From Nephromyces sp. MM_2019 (taxonomy: Eukaryota; Apicomplexa; Aconoidasida; Nephromycida), in assembly GCA_015657535.1 (NCBI GenBank), contig JADHZB010001409.1, forward strand, positions 6,580 to 35,100: 28,521 bases of DNA, written 5' to 3'. A program made the translations under genes and the position numbers. Under the pieces are notes generated by a model. The model was given only the letters and a program-made list of their open reading frames with translations. It was not told the origin of the DNA and made no database searches. Below are positions 20,620-28,521 of this stretch, piece by piece (within the stretch, counting starts at the first letter, position 1; every line of letters starts with the position of its first letter).

Positions 20620-21135
20620 ATGCTTTTCCCATTTGTGTGTGCGCTCTGGAGCGCAGAGTTTATGCTTTTTTTTCGGGCTTTAGAACTCTTCAATAAGGTG
20701 TTTGGCAATCATTTAGCGGTGTTTTCTTTTTACTGTGTTTTTTCTGCTGTTTATTGTGCTGCCTGTGACACTGATGAAGGAAGTTGGGTAATGCATTATT
20801 CAATGGTGAACACACGATACACTTTTCAACACAAGTCAGGGGGTGAAGACTGCATGCTTTGTAGCATGATGCACACCATTAAAGACGGGAGAGATAGTAC
20901 GCTTCATAGTATAGGCCAAGCCATTAAGAAGCATACAGATTACACCCTTCATGATATGCAGAGGCTGTTTGCACCGTCCATACATCATTGCACACTAGAG
21001 ACTGCATTCTGTAGAGAGCTCAGCATACTAGACACTAGGGAATGCATCCTTTATGCTATGTGGAAATTGTGTGGACGGTCCATCCAGGATGGGGCACTAC
21101 AGCCTACACGCACTCACACACAATACATCCGCTAG
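20620..21135 (+). CDS. Unassigned 171-codon ORF with degenerate 15-17-residue repeats
   Basis: I do not recognise this frame. It starts with ATG at 20620 and ends with TAG at 21133-21135. Residues 1-50 are hydrophobic and aromatic (possible signal or membrane segment). Residues 77-157 are five tandem degenerate units beginning at residues 77, 92, 107, 124 and 141, sharing D/E-C/S/Y-x-L-x-x-M/I spacing (DCMLCSMMHTIK, DSTLHSIGQAIK, DYTLHDMQRLF, ECILYAMWKLC). A weaker unit lies at about 57-70 (VMHYSMVNT). At the DNA level this is an old minisatellite of 45- and 51-bp units around TGCATCCTT-like words. All unit lengths are multiples of three and the frame has stayed open, which suggests coding but does not prove it. 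It could also be one exon of a larger gene, or non-coding. Confidence 0.35.
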   Translation: MLFPFVCALWSAEFMLFFRALELFNKVFGNHLAVFSFYCVFSAVYCAACDTDEGSWVMHYSMVNTRYTFQHKSGGEDCMLCSMMHTIKDGRDSTLHSIGQAIKKHTDYTLHDMQRLFAPSIHHCTLETAFCRELSILDTRECILYAMWKLCGRSIQDGALQPTRTHTQYIR

Positions 21136-21404
21136 GCACTGCAGGTTATATGAAGTAGTTCTGATTGAAACACGTGTGCAATCTCTACAGACTACATGTT
21201 TCGATACTTGAACAGTGAAATTCCTGGAATCTAGGCTTTACAGTACGATAGATGTTGCATATAAACTGACATTTTTGTGGCAATTTGTGTGTAGTTCTTT
21301 CGCACCATTTCTTCTTGAAATGGCGATATTTTGGGTGTGTGAGCAATTGCTTCTTCTGAATATTCGTCCAAATATGTAGGAATGTACGAATGCCTAACAT
21401 TCAA
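21136..21404. other. Spacer before the GLDC leader
   Basis: Ordinary sequence of about 270 bp between the repeat-bearing frame and the pyrimidine-rich GLDC leader. I see no feature in it. Confidence 0.4.
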
Positions 21405-21680
21405 CTTCTTTCTGTTGTCTTTTTCGCTCTCTTTGGTGGGAGTAGGATCACATTTCTCCTTCTCTTTCTTTCATGCGTACTCTAATATGGGTAAGAAAAT
21501 ATTTTACCTTCTTCTTTCCTCGTGCACGCTTTCACAATGATTAACCTGATGAATTTAACCTTCTCCTTCCCTCACACACATTTACTTTTGATTATCCCCC
21601 CTAAGTTTTACACCTTACATATCACACTCAATTTCCTCTTCTTCACTAATATCTTCAGCTGATTTTTCCACACTATCAAG
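21405..21680 (+). promoter_or_regulatory. Pyrimidine-rich leader or promoter of GLDC
   Basis: The sense strand carries many CTTCTCCTT, TTCTTTCCT and CTTCTTTC words up to the ATG at 21681. No clear TATA box is seen. Compare the equally placed tract before RPN3. It could be a promoter initiator region, a 5' UTR, or a 5' UTR intron tail; the sequence does not say which. Confidence 0.45.
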
Positions 21681-24600
21681 ATGCTGTCTAAAGGCTCCTA
21701 CAATCTCACCAATGTGATTCGTTCGGGATCATCTTCGGCTGCTGGGCCATTGGCTTGCCTCTTTGCTCCAGGCCGTTCTCCCACACTGGCGAGGAGTGCC
21801 ATGAATAAGTTCTTTCATTCCTCTAATTCTTTTGCTGCTCCTTTGTCTTCAATCGCAGTATCAAAGGATAGCTTCATTGATCGTCATCTAGGATCGAACC
21901 AGGAGACAGTGAAATCTATGCTTAAAACGGTGAGCAGCGGTATGAGTTGTATAGGAGTTAGAAGTGATGATTAAGGTGAAGGGTTAGTTGAAGATTAGAA
22001 GGTATACTGGAATGCCATTTTTTTGCTCGTCTTCGAAGGTTTTTTTTGAGGAATTGTTGAGGGGAATCGCTCGCTGCGTCATTTATGCTATTCATTTGTG
22101 CTATGTTTGAGTCATACTGCGTAGATATGTGTATGGTGTGTGTGTTCGTCCAAATGGCTGGCTATAGAGCTACTTTTTTGACTAAGACACATCATTTTAT
22201 TTAAGCTGAGTGTTTCATCGTTTAAGGAATTGATACCTTACTGTGAATCCTCTAAATTATTCTCTTGCACAAACACAACATGTTTCAGCTGGGTGTATCA
22301 TCCCTAGAAGAGTTGATGCTCCAGACTATCCCTGGTAACATTCGGCTTCCAGAAGGTCATGGGCAGGATGGTGCTGTTCTCCATTTTAATTCAGAGAGCG
22401 AGAGCGAAGTGCTTGCTAAGCTGTATGATTTAGCGAAGCAAAACAAGATCTACAAGTCTTATATTGGTAAGAGGATGGAGTGGAGGTGGTTTTCTCTTGG
22501 TTTTTAGGTTGCATGTGTGTGTGCTCTGTGAGATGCGTGTGTTTGGAGCTGGAAGTCGGTGGGGGTAATTGTGAGACATTTTTGTGTGTGTGTGCTTTTT
22601 TTGTATCTTTTGTTTCGATTGAGCTGCTGCGTCGTTATGGTTTTATTGTGCTGCTGCATCTCTGTGTGTGTCTGAATGTATGTGTGTGCGTTTCTTTTGA
22701 CTACGTTTTATATTGTTGAGAATTTTTCTCTTCATACAGATTCCTATGTTTTGGTTGATAATATGAAAGTAAATGGGAGATTTCTGCTGAATTTACGCAC
22801 ACAGTAGCGTGTAATTTGTCGGAAGAGTTTTTGAATTTAGAGGTGTGGGCGTGTGTGTGTGTGTGTTAATTTTTTGTATGGATGTTTTCAGCATGCCTAT
22901 GATAAAGTTTGATTAGTTATAAAGGGATTTACTGCTTGTAACCTTGGGGCTGCAGTGCGAGAGCTTATCGTTGAATTTGGAAGTTTGTGTGTTGTTGGGA
23001 GTTTAAGGGGTCATTTGAGGAGGGTAAGTTGAGGGCAGTGAGTTGGGCGGGGTAAGTTGAGGGGGGTGAGTTGAGGGGTGCCGTTCGAGGGGGGTGTTTA
23101 TTTTGAGTACTTTTTGAAGGGAGGGTTTAAGTTTAAGTGCATATGTGGGATTTAGCTTTCATGTATGTTCTGAAGCAGATTTTATATATCTTCACACACA
23201 TATTATATCCTGCTTTTAGGTATGGGCTATCATGACTGCTTCATGCCTTCGGTCATTAGGCGTAACTTGGTTGAAGATGCCACCTGGTATACGGCATACA
23301 CACCTTACCAGGCAGAAATTTCTCAAGGTAGATTGGAATCTTTGCTGAATTTTCAGGTAAAAGAATAGCTAGCCTGTCATTGAGGAAACTTCGTTGTTGA
23401 GAGTGTGTGTGCTGTTCTTGTTTTCTCTGCTTATGAGGTTTTTTGGTGTGTTATGTGATGCAGTGTAGTAGCTGCTACTTGTAACTTCATGTATATTATA
23501 CTGATAGTCTCCAGCAGATCATCTTATTGCGTATAAATATCCTTTCTGTTTGCTCGATGTGTGAGTGTGTGATTGTGTGTGACTGTTGCTGTGTGTGCGA
23601 CTGTGCATGCATGATTATATAAGACTCTAAGTATAACTCTATAGCTCTCTTTTGTCCTCCCTCCTATACAAATCCCATGAATCGTCATGCTTTCTCTTTA
23701 GAAGTTGAGGGAATTGATGAAACTCCCTCACTACTGAAGTATCAACACACACAGAAGCAGTTAATTTGATACCAAGATTCCTTCTGAAGCTTTCACTGCG
23801 AATACTTTGCTGTTTTCCTTATGTGTGTGTAGACTGTTGTAACGGAGCTTACTGGGATGTCTGTATCAAATGCTTCATTACTTGATGAAGCATCAGCTGC
23901 TGCTGAGGCGATGACGATGGTACAGAGAGTGTCTGGTAAGTAATGTGCTTGGAAGTTGTGTGTGTTAGCTAGTTTAACGTGTTTTGTAACCAGTTTCGTG
24001 TGTGTTAACTTTTTCTCTTTGGAAAATAGCATATGCTCTCGTATGTGTGCTGCAAATATGTGCGATTTATCTTGTAAATGCTTTAATTCAGTTTGTAACG
24101 TCTTTACCTGTTTTGCGTTGAGGCTTTAACTCGAGTGTATGTACACCTCTCTTTACCAAACTATGCTCCTGCTGTGATATATTTGTGTTTGCTTTCAAGG
24201 CTTGTTTTCCCTATATATCTGCTTTGGTGTATGTTGCTTCACCATTGTGGATGCTTCTAGTCTTTTGTGGTGCTCTCGTGGTTGGTTATGGCTTTTTTTG
24301 GAGCTGTTTGTTCTCCGGGCTTACCGTCCCTGTGTGTGTGCGGAATCTTTATATAAGGAAGAGCTTCGATATATCAAACAGGGGCTTTTTGGGTGTTAAA
24401 TGCTTGCGTGCAGGAAATGCAAAGAAGGATACCTTCTTTGTATCTAGTAAGGTGCACCCTCAGACAATTGATGTAATCCGTGCGCGTGCTGGCCCTATTG
24501 GGTTGAAGGTGGTAGTTGGTGATCACAAAGCAGTGAATTTCAGCGAGCAGCAGAACTTATTTGGTGTGTGAGGGGGAGGTGGGGTTTGCTTTAGTGGGGG

Positions 24601-27600
24601 TTGCTTTAGTGGGGTTTGCTTTAGTGGGGTTTGCTTTAGTGGGGGGTGCTTTTGTGGGGGGTGCTTTAGTGGGGGTTGCTTTAGTGGGGGGTGCTTTTGT
24701 GGGGGGTGCTTTAGTGGGGGGTGCTTTTGTGGGGGGTGCTTTTGTGGGGGGTGATATGTAATGGCATGATATGGGGTTTGCTCTGATGTGAGGTGTTCAT
24801 GGCAGTATCGATCGGAGGTTGTGTCTGTCAACCAAAGCCTGAAACCACCTGCGTGTTTGTGTGTTGAATTGCTCATTTTAACTATATGCTCTCTGCCCAG
24901 CTCATTTTGTTTATTCCCTGGTAATCGGTGTGTGTCTGTATTTCTGGGCTGGGGATTGCATAGTGTGTATGTGCGTATCGAGAGGGTGAAGACGTTTGTT
25001 CGCCAAAATGGAAGCTTAGCGTATAGATTTGTGTGTGTACTGCTCTTATTCTACAGGAGCTCTGGTGCAGTATCCTGATACTGAAGGTAAACTTGAAGAT
25101 TTTGAGGGAATCGCCAAGGGACTCCACGCAAACAGCGCTCAGCTGGTGGTAACTACCGATCCGCTTAGTTTAGTGCTCGTCAAGCCTCCTAGCGAATTTG
25201 GTGCTGATGCTGTAGTTGGATCGATGCAGAGGTTTGTGTGTGTGTAGGGTGATGTGTGTGTATATGTAGGATGATGTGTGTGTGTGTGTCGAAAATCTTC
25301 GTGCTTTGAGGTGCAGATTTCACACACGCAGTAAGTTCGCACCTTTTTTTTGTATAAGTGATCTTCTCTTTGTGTATACAGATAGTTTACTGCTTCTGCT
25401 CCATTTGTGTGTGTGTACATACATTATAAGAAGGGCTTTTTCGTAGGTTTTGAGCAATTATTCTCGCCAATTGTATTGTATCGGTTCTGTGTAAATCTGG
25501 GTATTAACTACGACGGATATATGAGCTTAACGTGTGTGTGCGAAATTTCTATTTGCTACAGATTCGGTGTCCCTATGGGTTTCGGAGGCCCTCATGCTGG
25601 TTTCCTTGCTACATCCAGTGAGAACATGAGGCGTATGCCTGGAAGGTTTGTGGTTGGAGGGTGTGTGTATTTGTTCTGGAGGATGCACTTGTGCTTGTGC
25701 TAAAGAGCTTATATGCTTGTGCTGAAATGTGTGTGTTCTTCTCATAGAGATTGTAGTTGCTGGCGCACTTGACATGCACAAGTGCTGACTTTTAAACGTG
25801 CAGCATCTTTTTTTACACCATGTGTGCAAATGTACTGGACACGCTAGCATCCTCTATATCATTAAAGTGTGAATTACGTTAAGAGTTTATCTGTGTGAAT
25901 GCCCTGTATGTGTGTGTTTACCTGTGTGATGTGTATATGATCATCTGCCTCTTATTGCAGCCGTATTTGTGTGTGTATCTCGACTAACCTACCCTTGCAC
26001 TTCTCTTCTTCCACTCCTTCTTTCCAAAACCCCCAAAAACCCCAATTTGGTGTGTTATTTTTTAGGATTATTGGCGTTTCTATTGATGCAAAGGGAGAAA
26101 AGGCTTACAGAATGTCTTTGCAGACTCGTGAGCAACACATCCGTAAGGATAAGGCTACGAGCAACATCTGTACTGCTCAGGCTTTGCTTGCTAATATTGC
26201 AGCAATGTATGCCGTTTATCACGGGCCTGAAGGCTTGAAGAGGATAGCTAACAGAGTTCATAGTTTGACGAGCATTCTGAAGGTTTGAGTGCGTGGAAGT
26301 GTGTGATGTGAGTGCATTTGTGTGTGAAAGTGTGTGTGCGATAAGTGAAATGATGTGTAGTTTTTGTGTGGTCTGAGTGTCCTTGTGTTTTCTGGGCATG
26401 TGTGAGATGGGTCAGCTTGTGTATAAACTATAATGTGATATACCTGCACTTATAGTATGTGTGCGTGTGTGTGCGTGGTGTGCTCCTTTTATATCACGCT
26501 TTAAAGGATTTGAAAGTTTACCTACCCTGATGAAGATATTAGCTGGTAAAAAATTGATGTTTTCTATCCTCTCAACATGTTGTGTGCGGATTGGCTTCTC
26601 ACTGTTTCCTCCACTCTGTGTGTGTGTGCGTTCTCAGGATGGGGTTGAGTCTCTCGGCTTTTCCACTCTTCATGGCGACAGATTCTTTGATACTCTAGCT
26701 ATTAACATCTTCCCCTTGCAAACTTCGTGTAAGTACATTGTGTATGTGTGTTTTTCATTTTGATTTTTCCTTCTGTGTTAGATGTATATAGTGATGAATG
26801 ATTAGTGTGTGTGGTAAAGATGGCGTGGTCGTGTGTGCGTAGGGGTTGTTTACAGTATGTGGTGATGTGTGCGAAGTACTTACACTATGCATGGTGGCGT
26901 GTGCTGAATATTTAGGCTATGCAGGGTGATGTGTGCGAAGTACTTACACTATGCATGGTGATGTATGCCTAGTATCCAGGCTGCACATGACAAGTTGGTG
27001 TGTAGTGGTCATGCTATACGTGGCAGGTGTGTGCGTACTGTTTACACTATACCATCCTAGTGTGCATGTGGTATCAAAATGTGCGATATATTTATTCCTA
27101 TGCCTTCAGTACTCACTACAATTATGGAGAGCCGGGAGATCAACTTGCGTGTGTTAGGTGATTGCCTTGTGGGTGTGTCCCTTGATGAGACGACTAGCCT
27201 TGAAGATGTGAACAATCTGCTGAAGGGTTTCGCTGATGTCCGTGGAGCTCCCTTTAAAGCTTGTAGGTTTTTAGTTGGAGGAAGACGTTTTTATTTGGTG
27301 TGTGAGCCGTGTGTTAGCTAAGTGGGTGTTTTTTCTTTTTGTTTCGCTTTATATCTGTGTGTGTGTGTGTGTATTTCGTGTTGCTGTGTGTAGTATTTAT
27401 AAGGCTATTTCCGTCGCTGTATGTGTATTTGTTTCTGTTTGTTGGTATGTTTCTCTGTTTCAATGTCTGTGTGTGCCTATCTCTCTGTCTCTTGTGTGTG
27501 TGCATCTGTCTCACTGCACTTTCTTCTTAGATAGCATTAGGATACCGACCAGACCTACACTCTGCACTCTTTTCTTGATATCCGTGTTCTTCGCTTCACA

Positions 27601-28290
27601 CTGCTTGAAGAGCTTGAAGTTTTGCTGTGTGCTATAAGAGAAGGGGAAGAAGAGGCAGCAGAATAAGAATAGGCTCGATGCTTATTTTACAGCCTAAATA
27701 ATGTAGCTTGAACTTATGATTTCCCCTCTTTTAAGACTTTGCTGCGTGTGTGTTAGCGTGTGTTCTCGCTCTCAAAACGAAGTCTCCTCTATTTTACAAT
27801 CATGCAGATACAGCTGAGGAAGCAGATTCCAAGATAAAGGCATTACCAGAAAATTTTCAGCGTACTAAGCCCTTCTTAACGCAGCAAATATTCAATTCTA
27901 TTCACAATGAAACTGAGATGATGAGGTATCTACCTTATGTGTGTGCGTGGAATTGCTGATTAGTGAGGTTTTCTCTAGTTCATTTGATTTACGGTGTTGC
28001 TGTTGTTTGAAATTCTAGTATGTGCGACTATGATAGTTGTGTGTGCCGAATTTATGATAGCTTTGAGATATCAAGGTATGAGTCTTTTGTGTGTACATCT
28101 GTGTGTGTGTCTGTTGCGTGTGGTTCAGGTATATTAAGCATCTGGAGAAGAAGGATTTGGGTCTGAATACCTCAATGATTTCGCTGGGAAGCTGCACTAT
28201 GAAGCTCAATCCTGCTGCTACGCTGCAGCCTATACTATGGCCAGAGTTCAGTAACATTCATCCTTTTGCTCCTGTTTATCAGACTAAAGG
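21681..28290 (+). CDS. GLDC: Glycine dehydrogenase (decarboxylating), P protein of the glycine cleavage system, first 12 exons
   Basis: The P protein is a PLP enzyme that decarboxylates glycine and passes the aminomethyl group to lipoyl-H protein in the mitochondrial matrix. Exons: 21681-21929, 22289-22466, 23220-23356, 23833-23935, 24414-24563, 25057-25231, 25562-25645, 26066-26282, 26638-26728, 27110-27262, 27808-27925, 28129-28290. Phases agree at every junction, giving 605 codons plus 2 nt of a usual total near 1000. Residues 1 to about 55 are rich in S/A/R with few acids, a typical mitochondrial presequence. Family blocks appear in order: [129 protein letters not shown], and GSCTMKLN (residues 572-579). 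The PLP-lysine region lies past the window. All 11 complete introns contain sense-strand TG repeats. The exon 9-10 region is the least conserved part. Confidence 0.97.
23006..23096 (+). repeat. 14-bp G-rich repeat with consensus 5' splice sites (GLDC intron 2)
   Basis: Within intron 2 a 14-bp unit (GGGTAAGTTGAGGG-like) repeats. It places GTAAGT at 23024, GTGAGT at 23038, GTAAGT at 23052 and GTGAGT at 23066, then decays. The runs of 3-6 G also give G-quadruplex potential on the RNA-sense strand. The real intron 2 donor (23220 is the acceptor side; donor at 22467) is GTAAGA. Confidence 0.85.
24581..24759 (+). repeat. 15-bp minisatellite, 11 exact-length copies (GLDC intron 5)
   Basis: Units of exactly 15 bp start at 24581 and every 15 bp to 24731, with a partial copy at 24746. 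The form is G4-6 T0-3 GCTTTAGT or GCTTTTGT. Two variants (TTTAGT and TTTTGT) are intermixed. Both strands stay open (Gly/Val/Ala/Phe repeats on plus, Pro/Lys/His on minus) only because the unit is a multiple of three. The array is intronic, between the donor at 24564 and the acceptor before 25057. Confidence 0.95.
26861..26988 (+). repeat. 32-bp minisatellite with A-B-A-B' order (GLDC intron 9)
   Basis: Four 32-bp units start at 26861, 26893, 26925 and 26957. Units 1 and 3 are identical (GGTGATGTGTGCGAAGTACT...). Units 2 and 4 share a second pattern with each other (…TATCCAGGCT-like), so the recent duplication unit is 64 bp. Decayed copies extend on both sides (about 26827 and to about 27055). 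Confidence 0.9.
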
Positions 28291-28485
28291 GTAGGTTAAC
28301 GATCGTTGTATATACACCTACTGGTGCTGGCCTGAATGCCTTTTCATGTGCGCATTCTCCCACACACACACTGGTGACATATATCAAGTTTGCTGATGTT
28401 TAACTCATCAAGCTCCCCATGCATTGCAGCGTTTTGGAGGTGTTTTAACTTTTTGATAGAGCCTTGATGTGATGTGTCGCACTTT

Positions 28486-28521
28486 TTTGGGGGGGGATTA
28501 TAGGGGGTAGATGGTGGGAGG
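28486..28521 (+). repeat. G-rich tract in GLDC intron 12
   Basis: A T6 G8 run is followed by GGGGG, GGTGGG and GG blocks up to the window edge. G-runs of three or more recur at short spacing on the sense strand, so it could fold as a G-quadruplex. It is cut by the window end. Confidence 0.6.

Noticed and set aside
24523..24876. Pro/Lys/His-rich minus-strand frame and Gly/Val/Ala-rich plus-strand frame
   Set aside because: Both are translations of the 15-bp minisatellite inside GLDC intron 5 and cross real exon boundaries.

Overview
This window is nuclear DNA from a eukaryote with intron-rich genes, most likely a protist. The evidence is GT-AG introns that interrupt conserved proteins, a mitochondrial-type presequence on an enzyme of the glycine cleavage system, two eukaryote-style tRNA genes followed by T-runs, and a short interstitial AAACCCT (telomere-type) repeat. 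That telomere type occurs in apicomplexan/chromerid lineages and in green plants and algae, so the sequence alone does not settle the lineage.

Layout. (1) 1-2290: the 5' part of a minus-strand gene for the 26S proteasome lid subunit RPN3/PSMD3. Three phase-0 coding exons can be placed. The gene runs off the left edge, next to a (GAA)n tract in the sense strand. (2) 2291-4340: gene-poor DNA with CA repeats, an AT-rich palindrome, pyrimidine-rich blocks and one or two weak exon-like islands. (3) About 4340-19080: roughly 15 kb with no protein gene I can recognise. It holds two minus-strand tRNA genes, elongator tRNA-Met(CAT) and tRNA-Ser(AGA), plus a few short repeats. (4) 19080-21400: a very regular 27-bp tandem array, then an unassigned 171-codon reading frame built from degenerate 15-17-residue repeats. 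(5) 21405-28521: a pyrimidine-rich leader and the first 12 exons (605 codons) of the glycine dehydrogenase P protein (GLDC/GcvP). The gene runs off the right edge before the usual PLP-lysine region.

The two protein genes diverge from each other and belong to different processes: protein degradation in the cytosol and nucleus, and one-carbon/glycine metabolism in the mitochondrion. I see no operon-like or functional link between them. They do share an architecture. Each start codon is preceded by about 180-280 bp of pyrimidine-rich sense-strand DNA. Every complete intron carries TG-repeat tracts on the sense strand, so CA repeats dominate the plus strand at the left end and TG repeats dominate it at the right end. 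The middle 15 kb is nearly free of them. Several GLDC introns also hold their own minisatellite. One of these is a 14-bp array that repeats a consensus 5' splice site four times, next to a gene whose real donor sites are mostly weak. These intron features are the most distinctive thing in the window. I found no phage, CRISPR, transposase or rRNA.
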